NCBI RefSeq assembly: GCF_002072105.2 | Contig: NZ_MTBC01000004.1 | Location: forward strand, 62,001 to 126,000 | Source: Croceivirga radicis | GTDB lineage: Bacteria; Bacteroidota; Bacteroidia; Flavobacteriales; Flavobacteriaceae | Length of the DNA: 64,000 nucleotides | Reading direction: 5' to 3' | In this document: positions 9,476-18,570 of the stretch, one piece after another | How the letters are laid out: every line of letters starts with the position of its first letter | Position numbering within the stretch: the first letter of the stretch is position 1 | Notes under the pieces: generated by a model | Databases searched by the model: none | What the model saw: only the letters and a program-made list of their open reading frames with translations | What the model was told of the DNA's origin: nothing | Translations under genes and position numbers: made by a program

Positions 9476-10762
9476 CTATTCCTCTAGAGCTTTAAGGCGC
9501 AAGGTAACCGCATTTTTGTGTGCTTGTAACCCTTCTGCTTCTGCCATTAATTCTATACTTTTTCCTAGTTTTTTAATCCCTTCCTTGCTCAAACGTTGGA
9601 ACGTCATGCTCTTAGTAAAACTGTCAAGATTAACCCCACTATATTGCTTAGCATAACCGTTAGTTGGTAAGGTATGGTTGGTGCCAGAGGCATAATCTCC
9701 CGCACTTTCTGGCGTATAATTGCCTATAAACACAGAACCCGCATTATAGGTGTTTTCTACATAAAAATCTTCATTTTCTACACAAACAATGTAGTGTTCT
9801 GGTGCGTATTGGTTGATTATAGCCAACGCAGTTTCATCATTATCTACAATAATTAGCTTGCTATTTTCGATTGCCTTTGCTGCAATTTCTTTTCTTGGCA
9901 AAACCGCCAATTGCTTTTCCAATGCTACAGTAACCTTAGAGGCAAAGGCTTCTGATGTGGTTACCAAAACCACCTGACTATCCACCCCGTGTTCTGCCTG
10001 ACTCAATAAATCTGAAGCTACAAAATCGGCATTTGCAGTATCATCTGCCACTACTAACAATTCGCTAGGACCTGCCGGCATATCTATACTTACTCCAAAT
10101 TTGGTTGCCATTTGTTTGGCAGTGGTTACGTATTGGTTCCCAGGGCCAAATATTTTATACACCTGTGGCACGCTCTCCGTACCAAAGGTCATTGCACCAA
10201 TAGCTTGTATACCACCAACCTTTACAATTTTGGTAACCCCGCATAATTGAGCAGCAAATAAAATAGCAGGATTCAATTTCCCTTCTTTATTAGGCGGGCT
10301 ACATAGTACAATTTCTTGACAACCTGCAATTTTTGCAGGTAGGGCTAGCATTAAAATGGTAGAAAACAAAGGTGCTGTGCCACCAGGAATGTAAAGACCA
10401 ACTTTTTGTATAGCTCGTTTTTCTTGCCAACAGTCTACACCTGGCATGGTAGTAACCGCTACGCGTTCTGTTTTCTGTGCTTGGTGAAATGCTTCAATAT
10501 TAGCTTTAGCAACTTTAATCGCCTCTTGCAAATCTGTTGAGACCAAGGATACACCCTCTTTAATTTCTTCTTCAGAAACCAATAAGTTATCCAGATTGGC
10601 ACCATCAAATTTTTGAGTGTACGCCTTTAAGGCTTCATCTCCTTGGTCTTGAATAGCATCAAAAACCTCTTTTACAATGGGCTCTAAAGCTTCATAAGAT
10701 TGTGTAGGTCTTGCTAAAATGGTAGCCCATTCACTTTTAGGCGGATTTGTATAACTTTTCAT
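9476..10762 (-). CDS. hisD: Histidinol dehydrogenase
   Basis: HisD (428 residues, the normal length) oxidises histidinol to histidine in two NAD-dependent steps. Seen directly are the glycine-rich VGLYIPGGTAPL, the GPGNQYVTTAK segment, MPAGPSELLVVAD, the zinc-site text SQAEHGVDSQ, and the catalytic APEHY and GTNHTLPT motifs. It is one base from hisG and two from hisC. Confidence 0.98.
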   Translation of the reverse strand: MKSYTNPPKSEWATILARPTQSYEALEPIVKEVFDAIQDQGDEALKAYTQKFDGANLDNLLVSEEEIKEGVSLVSTDLQEAIKVAKANIEAFHQAQKTERVAVTTMPGVDCWQEKRAIQKVGLYIPGGTAPLFSTILMLALPAKIAGCQEIVLCSPPNKEGKLNPAILFAAQLCGVTKIVKVGGIQAIGAMTFGTESVPQVYKIFGPGNQYVTTAKQMATKFGVSIDMPAGPSELLVVADDTANADFVASDLLSQAEHGVDSQVVLVTTSEAFASKVTVALEKQLAVLPRKEIAAKAIENSKLIIVDNDETALAIINQYAPEHYIVCVENEDFYVENTYNAGSVFIGNYTPESAGDYASGTNHTLPTNGYAKQYSGVNLDSFTKSMTFQRLSKEGIKKLGKSIELMAEAEGLQAHKNAVTLRLKALEE

Positions 10763-10763
10763 T

Positions 10764-11618
10764 TTAAAGCACCATTTTTTCTATAGGACAAACTAAAATA
10801 CCTTCTGCCCCAGCCTGTTTTAATTCGTCTATAACTTCCCAAAAAGTATCTTTATTAATCACTGTGTGTACAGAGCTCCAACCCTCTTCTGCCAAAGGCA
10901 AAACCGTAGGGCTACGCATACCTGGTAAGATGTTGAGTATTGTATCTAAACTATTATTAGGTACATTCATTAAAACGTACTTGCTCTGCCTTGCTTTTAA
11001 AACGGATTGAATACGAAATAATAATTTATCTAGAATAACCTTGCGTTCGTTATCAATCTTTGGAGAAACCGCTAAAACTGCCTCACTCTTTAGTAAAACT
11101 TCAACTTCTTTAAGATTATTCTTGAACAACGTGCTACCACTAGAAACAATATCACAAATAGCGTCTGCAAGACCAATATTTGGTGCAATTTCTACAGAAC
11201 CATTAATTAGATGAATATCCGCATTAATTCCATTTTGCTCTAGAAATTTATTTACGGTGTTTGGGTATGAGGTAGCAATACGTTTACCTTCAAAATCTTT
11301 AAACGAAGTGTACTGTTTACCTTTAGGAATAGCCATACTTACCTTGCATTTAGAAAACCCTAGTTTTTCCGCTACGGTAATGCCTTCCCCTTTTTCAAAC
11401 AGTACATTTTCACCAATAATTGCAATGTCTACCACACCATCTTTAAGGTACTGTGGAATATCTCCGTTACGCAGGTAAAAAACTTCCATAGGAAAATTAC
11501 GGGCAGAGGCCTTTAATTGGTCTTTACCATTATCTATGGATACGCCGCAATTCTTTAAGATATCTAGAGAATCTTCATTTAAACGGCCGCTTTTTTGAAT
11601 AGCAATTCTTAGTTTCAT
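10764..11618 (-). CDS. hisG: ATP phosphoribosyltransferase, long form
   Basis: HisG (284 residues) catalyses the first committed step, ATP plus PRPP to phosphoribosyl-ATP. The length and the C-terminal ACT-like regulatory region (from about residue 210, with GMRSPTVLPLAEEGW and AEGILVCPIEKM) mark it as the HisG-long class, which is normally feedback-inhibited by histidine and does not need HisZ. The periplasmic-binding-like catalytic core includes SGSTLFKN, the PRPP-loop region. It is the first structural gene, 120 bp after the stop of the leader peptide. Confidence 0.97.
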   Translation of the reverse strand: MKLRIAIQKSGRLNEDSLDILKNCGVSIDNGKDQLKASARNFPMEVFYLRNGDIPQYLKDGVVDIAIIGENVLFEKGEGITVAEKLGFSKCKVSMAIPKGKQYTSFKDFEGKRIATSYPNTVNKFLEQNGINADIHLINGSVEIAPNIGLADAICDIVSSGSTLFKNNLKEVEVLLKSEAVLAVSPKIDNERKVILDKLLFRIQSVLKARQSKYVLMNVPNNSLDTILNILPGMRSPTVLPLAEEGWSSVHTVINKDTFWEVIDELKQAGAEGILVCPIEKMVL

Positions 11619-11677
11619 TTTAAGTTTACGTGTTTCGCTTTACGCTTGTTTTACTTTTCTTTTTCAGTTATAGACAT

Positions 11678-11707
11678 AAAAAAACCCGTTTGAATGCTCA
11701 AACGGGT
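11678..11707 (-). terminator. his attenuator terminator hairpin
   Basis: On the minus strand ACCCGTTTGA-gcat-TCAAACGGGT forms a perfect 10-bp stem with a 4-base loop, followed by seven T residues. It lies between the leader peptide and hisG, so its use would block expression of the operon. It is also the only strong terminator after the upstream prohibitin gene. Confidence 0.9.
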
Positions 11708-11752
11708 CTTTATTATTTTGATATACACAAAATACAGTTACCTCGCTTGAGC
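11696..11752 (-). promoter_or_regulatory. Candidate his antiterminator pairing
   Basis: GCTCAAGCG (11752-11744, inside the leader coding sequence) can pair over 9 positions (one G-T) with CGTTTGAGC (11704-11696), which includes the left arm of the terminator. The two structures are therefore exclusive. A ribosome stalled on the upstream His codons would leave GCTCAAGCG free. A ribosome reaching the stop codon would cover it and allow termination. The pairing was worked out by eye; no folding energies were computed. Confidence 0.75.
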
Positions 11753-11791
11753 GATTGTAAAAGTATGATGATGTACATGGTTTCTTTTCAT
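11738..11791 (-). CDS. hisL: his operon leader peptide
   Basis: A 17-codon open frame reads MKRNHVHHHTFTIAQAR and stop. Four of its first nine residues are histidine, three in a row (His-Val-His-His-His). It sits just before an antiterminator/terminator pair and hisG, the arrangement of a classical histidine-attenuation leader. The role in E. coli-type attenuation is established; its operation here is inferred from sequence layout. The ATG is 7 bp downstream of a TAnnTTTG promoter element, so the transcript leader would be very short. Confidence 0.9.
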   Translation of the reverse strand: MKRNHVHHHTFTIAQAR

Positions 11792-11798
11792 AATGCAT

Positions 11799-11825
11799 CA
11801 AAAGTAAAACGAAAATCTTTTACAA
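11799..11825 (-). promoter_or_regulatory. Candidate his operon promoter
   Basis: TACTTTTG (11806-11799) matches the Bacteroidota -7 consensus TAnnTTTG, and a TTG lies 16 bp upstream of it (11825-11823), slightly closer than the usual 19-21 bp. It falls in the 45-bp gap between the prohibitin stop and the leader ATG. Confidence 0.5.
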
Positions 11826-11836
11826 AAAAGAAAATT

Positions 11837-12652
11837 TTAGTTATTTCCTAAAATTAATGGTAAACCATCGTCTCCAGAACCAACTACTACCACTTTAGAA
11901 TTAGGGCTTTTAGCTAATTCTAACGTGGCTTCAATTCCTTTATCCTGTAGAATTTTATCTGTTAAAGAAGCGCTTAAAATTTTATTAGCGTCTGCTTTAC
12001 CTTGAGCTTCTATACGTTGACGTTCAGCTTCTTTTTCCGCGGTTACCAATCTAAACTCGTACTCTAAAGATTCTTGCTCTTGCTTTAATTTACGTTCTAT
12101 TGCGTCTTTTATTGTTGGTGGCAAGGTAACATCACGTACCAAAATTTCATCTAGCACAATAAATTGCTTGTCCACAATTTTTTTAGTTTCCTCAAAAATT
12201 TCACGTTGTATGGCATCTCGCTTACTAGAATACAATTGTTCTGGTGTATAGCGGCCTACAACACTTCTTGCCGCAGAGCGTATGGTGGGTAAAATAATCC
12301 GTTGCAAGTAATCTTCGCCAATTTCTTGGTGTAATTTACCTAAATTAACAATATCTGGTTTGTACCAAGCAGAAGCATCTAACTGAATATCTAATCCGTT
12401 AGAAGAAAGTACTTTCATTTTTTCAAAAATCTCTTGTCTTCTTACTTCATAAACATAAACTTTGTTCCAAGGAGCTACTAAGTGAAACCCTTCTCCTAAA
12501 GGCGGTTTTTCTGTTACTACACCACCTCCAAAGGTTTGATAGAGCACACCCGCCTCTCCCGATCCAATGGTAATGGCAGATTTTGATATTAATATGATTA
12601 ACAAAATAATTGCGAATACCACAGGTAAGGCAATCTTGGGTAATTTATCCAT
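11837..12652 (-). CDS. Prohibitin-like SPFH/band 7 membrane protein
   Basis: The 271-residue protein has one N-terminal membrane segment (about residues 8-24) and an SPFH/band 7 domain: GEAGVLYQTFGGG, VYVYEVRRQEI, then RSVVGRYTPEQLYS and the RQRIEAQGKADA coiled region typical of prohibitins. Such proteins form large ring or cage assemblies at the membrane and often shield proteases. It is the last gene of the fabG-VWA-prohibitin set, 10 bp after the VWA gene. No FtsH or rhomboid partner is adjacent. Confidence 0.85.
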   Translation of the reverse strand: MDKLPKIALPVVFAIILLIILISKSAITIGSGEAGVLYQTFGGGVVTEKPPLGEGFHLVAPWNKVYVYEVRRQEIFEKMKVLSSNGLDIQLDASAWYKPDIVNLGKLHQEIGEDYLQRIILPTIRSAARSVVGRYTPEQLYSSKRDAIQREIFEETKKIVDKQFIVLDEILVRDVTLPPTIKDAIERKLKQEQESLEYEFRLVTAEKEAERQRIEAQGKADANKILSASLTDKILQDKGIEATLELAKSPNSKVVVVGSGDDGLPLILGNN

Positions 12653-12662
12653 AATTAAAATA

Positions 12663-14684
12663 TTAAAGTAATCCGTTGTATTTTCTAATAAACCATTCTG
12701 CTGTCAACGTTATACATAAAATAACCAGCAGCCATTTAAAACCTATTAAAGGTACTACATTTTTAGTGCTTCTCTGAATTGGTTTAAAGCTATCATCTTC
12801 TAAAAGTTGTTCTTTTAGATTGGCAAGCTGATTGGGATAATAGACTTTTCCGTTATTATTGTTTGCAATTTGGGTTAACCTGGTTTTATCCGTAGTATTT
12901 ACTTGCGCTTCTAAACTAAACATGGAAATCTTAAACGATCCAGAAGTTGATATCCCCTCTTTTTTTTCTTTGACGGTAAACGTATAATCACCGGCTTCCA
13001 GATTACTTAAATCTACTTGATAGCTTGAGTTTTTTAGCACAAAAGGCGTTTTTTGGCTAAAACCATCTGTTGTTCTGCTTACCGTAATCTCTAATTGCGC
13101 TTTTTCATCAAAACGATATGTTTTGTCATAAAATGTTGCAGAAATAAGCGCTTGTTTAGGCGTGGGAAAAACTTTGTCATAATTTAATTGGAGCCTGTTT
13201 TTCTGTTGGCTGGAGGAAAGATAAAAAGCTATTTTCCCCATAAAGCTATCAAAAGATGTAAAGTCGTTTTCGTTTCTATAAGTTTGCATACGCCATTTCC
13301 AAATATCCGAAGCAAACAAAACCGCTACTTTATGTTCTCCCGTAAAAAAGGCTAACAATGGGTCTTTTAAATCAATTCCTCTGATTTTTTGAAAAAATAA
13401 TATTTCATGTGGATCGGTAATTAGAATATCTCCTAGCTCACCTGATAAAGGTGGATAGTTGGTGGGAGTGAAATCAGAAACGTCAAAAAGTGAAAATCCT
13501 TGGTTGTCCGAAGCAAAAATTGCCTCCTTTTGTCCCAAATCTTCTTTCTCGAAACCTAGGTTTAACTTATTTACTCCATTCCAATCTGTATTTGCTCCAA
13601 AGATGAAAAAGCTGCCTACAATTTTGGATTTTGCATATTCGACAACACGCTTATCGCCAGCTCCAATTTGATAAAAAATGAACAAATCTATATCTGCAAG
13701 CTTTTCGTCTGTATACGGCTTATCTAAAAACAATACTTCTCGTTGTTTATTGGCCTCTATACTTGTCTTTAGCGTTCCTAGATCTGGATGTTTATAATCT
13801 GATATGATACCAACCTTAGTACGTTCATCTATAACCTCTACGGCCGTTTCCAAAGAATTATTTGTTAGATTTTTCTCATTTAAGGAAGAAGAGACGGTAA
13901 CTGCAATATTTTTGATTCCAGCGCTAGCGGCCTTAAGCGTTGTACTAAAATTTTTCGTACTATTATTTTTATCTAGGGTGATATTCTTTTTAGCAACCTC
14001 TTTATTGTTCATAGTTACACGAATAACAGCCTTAACAGGTTGTTTACCCGTATAAGCAATATTAGCTTCTAAAGGAAATTGATTGCCAACAAACGAATAG
14101 TCATTGGCAAATAGGGAAACAACATTTAAATCGTCATACTGGGTGGTATCTCCTATAGCAATAGCATCTAAGCTAAAATTTTCGCCTAATTGTAGGTACT
14201 GGTATTCTTCACCGATATTTTGTATACCATCTCCAAACAATACTATTTTAGTTTGCTCTGTTGTATAAATCTGTTCTATATTTAGTAAGGCACTAGCAAT
14301 ATCAGTGGTTTCGTCTGTAAAGCTAATAGAGTCCAGTTCTTTAAAATCAGCACCGTATGTAAAAGATTTTATTGTAAAGCGCTTATCTACCTTTGCATCT
14401 TGGCTTAGGTCATTGTAGACTTTTAAAAGCTCTTGTTGATAAGGCTTAATGGATTCAGAATTATCTACTAGTAAAAAAAGATTGGGTTTAATTATAGTAT
14501 TGCTTGTACTATTAAATTTTGGATTTAATAATAATAAAAAGACGGTCAACAGACTTACAAAACGCAAAACGGCCAAGATGTTCTTCCATCTAGACCGTTT
14601 TTCCTTGTACTTATATTGAAACACCGAAATTGCAAAAGCCAAAACACTAGCTAAGATTATAAGCAATACGGTATAACTATTCAT
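12663..14684 (-). CDS. Membrane-anchored VWA-like protein of unknown role
   Basis: The 673-residue protein starts with two membrane segments (about 4-22 and 36-54), then a VWA-like domain with DNSES (residues 74-78) and a later FGDG strand. Long strand-rich domains follow, and one C-terminal membrane helix (about 650-665) ends with a short basic tail. The arrangement resembles Bacteroidota periplasmic-facing VWA proteins (Bat-like) in which the domains sit outside the inner membrane. A glutamine amidotransferase-like module may lie in the middle (about 290-480, VGIISDYKHPDLGTL...FFTGEHKVAVLFA), but this is a weak impression. It is in tight order with fabG and prohibitin. Confidence 0.65.
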   Translation of the reverse strand: MNSYTVLLIILASVLAFAISVFQYKYKEKRSRWKNILAVLRFVSLLTVFLLLLNPKFNSTSNTIIKPNLFLLVDNSESIKPYQQELLKVYNDLSQDAKVDKRFTIKSFTYGADFKELDSISFTDETTDIASALLNIEQIYTTEQTKIVLFGDGIQNIGEEYQYLQLGENFSLDAIAIGDTTQYDDLNVVSLFANDYSFVGNQFPLEANIAYTGKQPVKAVIRVTMNNKEVAKKNITLDKNNSTKNFSTTLKAASAGIKNIAVTVSSSLNEKNLTNNSLETAVEVIDERTKVGIISDYKHPDLGTLKTSIEANKQREVLFLDKPYTDEKLADIDLFIFYQIGAGDKRVVEYAKSKIVGSFFIFGANTDWNGVNKLNLGFEKEDLGQKEAIFASDNQGFSLFDVSDFTPTNYPPLSGELGDILITDPHEILFFQKIRGIDLKDPLLAFFTGEHKVAVLFASDIWKWRMQTYRNENDFTSFDSFMGKIAFYLSSSQQKNRLQLNYDKVFPTPKQALISATFYDKTYRFDEKAQLEITVSRTTDGFSQKTPFVLKNSSYQVDLSNLEAGDYTFTVKEKKEGISTSGSFKISMFSLEAQVNTTDKTRLTQIANNNNGKVYYPNQLANLKEQLLEDDSFKPIQRSTKNVVPLIGFKWLLVILCITLTAEWFIRKYNGLL

Positions 14685-14696
14685 AGTTTAGCTATT

Positions 14697-15443
14697 TTAG
14701 GTTAGCATACCTCCATCTACATTTAATACTTGACCGGTAACATACGCAGAAAGATCTGACGCAAAAAACAGGCATGCGTTAGCAACATCGTCAGGAGAAC
14801 CACCTCTTTTTAAAGGTATGCCATCTCGCCAACTTTGAACTGTTTTTTCATCTAGTTTTTCGGTCATTTCTGTTTCTATAAAACCAGGGGCAATAGCATT
14901 ACAACGTATGTTTCTAGAACCTAATTCCAAGGCTACTGATTTGGTAAATCCAATCATACCAGCTTTAGATGCAGCATAATTGGTTTGCCCTGCATTACCT
15001 TTTACCCCAACTACGCTACTCATATTTATAATAGAGCCCTTACGCTGCTTAAGAAAAGTACGTTGTACCGCTTTGGTCATGTTAAAGACAGATTTAAGGT
15101 TTACTTCTATAACCTTGTCAAAATCTTCTTCACCCATACGCATCAACAAATTATCTTTGGTTATACCTGCATTATTAATCAATACATCTATACCGCCAAA
15201 ATCTGATAAAACATCTGCTACTAATTTTTCCGCTTCTGCAAAATCGGCAGCATTACTTTTGTATGCCTTAGCCTTAACACCTAAGCCAGTTAATTCTTTT
15301 TCTAATTCTAAAGCAGGTGCCTCACTTGAGCTAAAAGTAAATGCCACATTGGCTCCATGATTGGCAAAAACTTCAGCAATACCCCTACCAATACCTCTAC
15401 TGGCCCCGGTAATGATTACATTTTTATCTTGAAGTAATTTCAT
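14697..15443 (-). CDS. fabG: 3-oxoacyl-ACP reductase
   Basis: This 248-residue short-chain dehydrogenase has the NAD(P) loop TGASRGIG (12-19), the NNAG motif near residue 91, and the catalytic Ser (142/143), Y156 and K160 in YAASKAG, with a C-terminal GQVLNVDGGM typical of FabG. It reduces 3-oxoacyl-ACP in fatty acid elongation. It begins a close-packed minus-strand set with the VWA and prohibitin genes. Other SDR activities cannot be fully excluded, but the match to FabG is strong. Confidence 0.92.
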   Translation of the reverse strand: MKLLQDKNVIITGASRGIGRGIAEVFANHGANVAFTFSSSEAPALELEKELTGLGVKAKAYKSNAADFAEAEKLVADVLSDFGGIDVLINNAGITKDNLLMRMGEEDFDKVIEVNLKSVFNMTKAVQRTFLKQRKGSIINMSSVVGVKGNAGQTNYAASKAGMIGFTKSVALELGSRNIRCNAIAPGFIETEMTEKLDEKTVQSWRDGIPLKRGGSPDDVANACLFFASDLSAYVTGQVLNVDGGMLT

Positions 15444-15481
15444 TTGATATGATTTTAGTTGGTGGACAAATATATCAATTA

Positions 15482-15507
15482 AAAACCCTGTTAAAAAACA
15501 GGGTTTT
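15482..15507 (-). terminator. Terminator after the M16 peptidase gene
   Basis: AAAACCCTGTT and AACAGGGTTTT pair as an 11-bp stem around an A-rich loop, 14 bp past the stop of the M16 gene and before fabG. The A/T flanks would let it work on either strand. Confidence 0.75.
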
Positions 15508-15520
15508 AAAGAAATAAAAA

Positions 15521-18481
15521 TTAGTTTTTTATAGGAGGTGGCGTTTCAAAATTGAACAAATAGTCTACGTCTAATTCTTTTACCTTGCCTAATTTCTCTA
15601 ACGCCTTGACATCCAAATCTTTCTTATTACCAACAACAAGAATGTTATAGTCTGTCTTTGCTATATTATCTGTAAAGAAAGTAGATAGATCTTCAAGCTC
15701 CATTTGTTGTACTTCATTATAAATGGCCTTGGCGTTATTCTCTGTTATACCACGCTTTTTTAATGATTCATAATTCCAGAAAATATCTTTATCCAATACT
15801 CTTTCTGCTGCCATTTTATTTAATGTCGCCTCTTTTGCCGCATCAAAATTTGCTTGCACTTCGGGCATTTTTGTCATTAAATCTAGCATAGCATCTACGG
15901 CCTGATTTAACTTATTGGCCTGTGTGCCAATGTAGGCATACGTGTAATTGGGCTCTCCTTTTTTAGAAGCTAAACTATGTGCCGCAAAAGCTGAATAAGC
16001 CAAGGATTGAGATTCCCTAATTTCCTGGAACACAATAGAAGATAGACCCGAACCAAAATAAGAATTGAACACTTGGGCTTTTGCCATTTGGTCCGCGTTG
16101 AATGTATCTCCTTTTCCTAAGAATACCATTTCTGCTTGTACCATATCATAGTTGGTAAAGAACACATTATCCCCAGTTGCAACCTTAGTATATTCTTTCT
16201 TAGCAGGATAGTCTTTTAATTCACTTACCTTATGGTTTTCTTGGATTGCTACTTCTGCCTCTGCCAAATCTTTGCCATAGTAGAAGAAACGATGCTTATA
16301 ATCCTTAAGACCTTTAATAATTGCTACCAATTCTTGAGGATTCATTTGTTTCAATTCTGCAATGGTAAAAATATCCCTTGTAGGGGAATCTTCACCATAT
16401 TGCCCATAATTGAACAATCCGTTCCATAAAATAGCTCCTTTATTAGACTTGGTATCCTCCCTTCCTTTAGCAATTTTTAGCACATACTTATCATATGCAT
16501 TCTGGTCTGGCACTGCATTGGTCCATAAATTTTCTAGTAATTGCAAGCCTTTGCCTAAATTTTCCCTTAATCCATTAAGATATATGACCGTTTGTTCTCC
16601 CCGAGTTCGAACACCGTATTCCACACCCAGTTTATAGAATTCTTTGCTAATCTCTTCTGCAGACAATTCATCTGTTCCCAAATATTCCAAATAATTTAAG
16701 GCGATTGGTAATTTTTTATCATGCTCGCTACCCATATCAAAAATGATATTCAGCTCCATTAAATCGTTCTTTTCATTGGCAACATAAGAAAGTGGCACAT
16801 TATTTACCTCACTATTGGTTATTGCTTTTTCATAATCGATAAAAACAGGTTCTAAATTGGGCATTTGTATACTATCTAATTGCACAAAAAAATCTGACTT
16901 TTTATCCCTATTTAATTCAACTGGAGTAATACCGGGATTCTCTACTTTAACCACATTAGACGGTTCTCCTTGTCTCTTATATACCACCACATAATTGTCC
17001 TTATAAAAATCGTTTGCATACGCTACTAATTCTTCCTTAGTAACTTTTTTCATTTTATCTAAAAGAGCAAGCCTATCTTCCCAATCCTGAAAATGTACAA
17101 AAGACTGTACCAGTTCATAAGCAACATTAGATGCTTCCTCAAAGTCTTTCATTTTCTTAAGTTTAAGGTCATTAACCACAGCATCCGTTAACCAATCGTC
17201 AAAATTACCCTTCTTTATTTCGTCTAATTGCGAAAGAATTAATTCTTCTACCTCTTCTAATGTTTGTCCAGACTTGGGGTTACCGTAAAAAACGTGCATC
17301 CCGTAATCGTTCAAAAATTGTGTATAGCTACCAGACTGTTGAACTTTTTGTGCTTTATTTAAATTTAAATCCATTAGACCTGCAGTAGAATTATTTAAAA
17401 TCATATCAATCATCATGATTTTAATTTCATCTTCTGTCCCCATAGCTGGAGTTCTAAATGCAATGTTTATGCGTTCACTTTCTGGCCCAAACACTTCTCG
17501 TTTAACAACACTAGTTAAAGGGTCTTCCGTAGGTCTTTCTGGATGGTTAACCTCTTTATACTTCATTTTGCCAAAGGTTTCGTTTACCATTTTAATGGTA
17601 TTGTCAAAATCCAAATCGCCCACCAAAATAACGGCCATATTATTGGGAACGTAGTAGGTATTAAAATAATCTCGAATTGCTACCATGGACGGATTTTTTA
17701 AATGCTCAGAGGTGCCAATAGTAGTTTGTTGTCCGTAGGGGTGTTTAGGAAAAAGAGCATCGTTCATTGCAAAGCTAGAACGTCTAAAGTCATTGTCCTG
17801 ACTTCGGTTAAACTCTTCATAAACCGCTTCCAACTCGGTATGGAAAATGCGTAATACCAATTCACCAAAGCGTTCACTCTCCAACAACAACCATTTTTCT
17901 AGTGCGTTGGAAGGTATTTTATTGGTATATACGGTCTCTTCGTGCCAAGTCCAAGCATTTGTACCTTGTGCGCCATAGGAGGCCACCATTTTATCATATT
18001 CGTTAGCAATGGATACGGTAGAAGCTTCGTAGGATACTTTGTCTATTTGCTTGTAAATTTCCTTTTTCTTTTCTTCATCGTTTTCCGCTTTATGCAATTC
18101 GTATAAATTAGCAATAGAATCTAGCAGTACTTTTTCTGTTTTCCAATCCGAAGTTCCAAATTTAGATGTTCCCTTGAACATCATATGCTCTAAGTAATGC
18201 GCCAAGCCCGTATTATCTACGGGGTCATAGACCGATCCAGCCCTTACTGGTACAAATGTTTGAATTTTTGGTTCCGATTTGTTTTGGCTTAGATAAACGG
18301 TTAGGCCATTTTCTAATTTGTAAATACGTGTACCAGTGGGATCATTACTAACGGTTGTGTAAGAAAATCCATTTTGATCCGTTTGCTCGCTTACAGCAAA
18401 ATCTTGTTTTTCAGTTGTTTTTTTACAGGATTGGAGCGCGACAAAAGCCGCAACCATTCCTAAGAAGAGCGTTTTTTTCAT
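15521..18481 (-). CDS. M16 family zinc metalloprotease, lipoprotein
   Basis: The protein (986 residues from ATG 18481) has a lipoprotein signal ending LQSC and then two pitrilysin/insulinase halves in one chain. The zinc motif HYLEH lies at about residues 95-99 in GLAHYLEHMMFKG, with the downstream Glu region LEAVYEEFNRSQ. The C-terminal half lacks the motif, as usual for these two-domain enzymes. It likely degrades peptides in the periplasm or at the outer membrane. A frame-consistent ATG at 18508 lies in the sucD terminator T-run and would add residues before the signal, so 18481 is preferred. Confidence 0.9.
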   Translation of the reverse strand: MKKTLFLGMVAAFVALQSCKKTTEKQDFAVSEQTDQNGFSYTTVSNDPTGTRIYKLENGLTVYLSQNKSEPKIQTFVPVRAGSVYDPVDNTGLAHYLEHMMFKGTSKFGTSDWKTEKVLLDSIANLYELHKAENDEEKKKEIYKQIDKVSYEASTVSIANEYDKMVASYGAQGTNAWTWHEETVYTNKIPSNALEKWLLLESERFGELVLRIFHTELEAVYEEFNRSQDNDFRRSSFAMNDALFPKHPYGQQTTIGTSEHLKNPSMVAIRDYFNTYYVPNNMAVILVGDLDFDNTIKMVNETFGKMKYKEVNHPERPTEDPLTSVVKREVFGPESERINIAFRTPAMGTEDEIKIMMIDMILNNSTAGLMDLNLNKAQKVQQSGSYTQFLNDYGMHVFYGNPKSGQTLEEVEELILSQLDEIKKGNFDDWLTDAVVNDLKLKKMKDFEEASNVAYELVQSFVHFQDWEDRLALLDKMKKVTKEELVAYANDFYKDNYVVVYKRQGEPSNVVKVENPGITPVELNRDKKSDFFVQLDSIQMPNLEPVFIDYEKAITNSEVNNVPLSYVANEKNDLMELNIIFDMGSEHDKKLPIALNYLEYLGTDELSAEEISKEFYKLGVEYGVRTRGEQTVIYLNGLRENLGKGLQLLENLWTNAVPDQNAYDKYVLKIAKGREDTKSNKGAILWNGLFNYGQYGEDSPTRDIFTIAELKQMNPQELVAIIKGLKDYKHRFFYYGKDLAEAEVAIQENHKVSELKDYPAKKEYTKVATGDNVFFTNYDMVQAEMVFLGKGDTFNADQMAKAQVFNSYFGSGLSSIVFQEIRESQSLAYSAFAAHSLASKKGEPNYTYAYIGTQANKLNQAVDAMLDLMTKMPEVQANFDAAKEATLNKMAAERVLDKDIFWNYESLKKRGITENNAKAIYNEVQQMELEDLSTFFTDNIAKTDYNILVVGNKKDLDVKALEKLGKVKELDVDYLFNFETPPPIKN

Positions 18482-18513
18482 AATAGTTTGATGATTGTTG
18501 ATTGACATAAAAA

Positions 18514-18540
18514 AAGCCGTAGAAAAATGTCCTACGGCTT
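18514..18540 (-). terminator. Terminator after sucD
   Basis: AAGCCGTAG and CTACGGCTT form a 9-bp stem with a 9-base loop, followed on the minus strand by a run of seven T. It lies 30 bp past the sucD stop and closes the lipid A-sucD block. Confidence 0.85.
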
Positions 18541-18570
18541 TAAAATACTTAGAAGGAAGTTGTTACACAA

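Noticed and set aside
18481-18508. Longer start for the M16 peptidase at 18508
   Set aside because: It lies in the T-run of the sucD terminator and would place nine extra residues before a clear lipoprotein signal.
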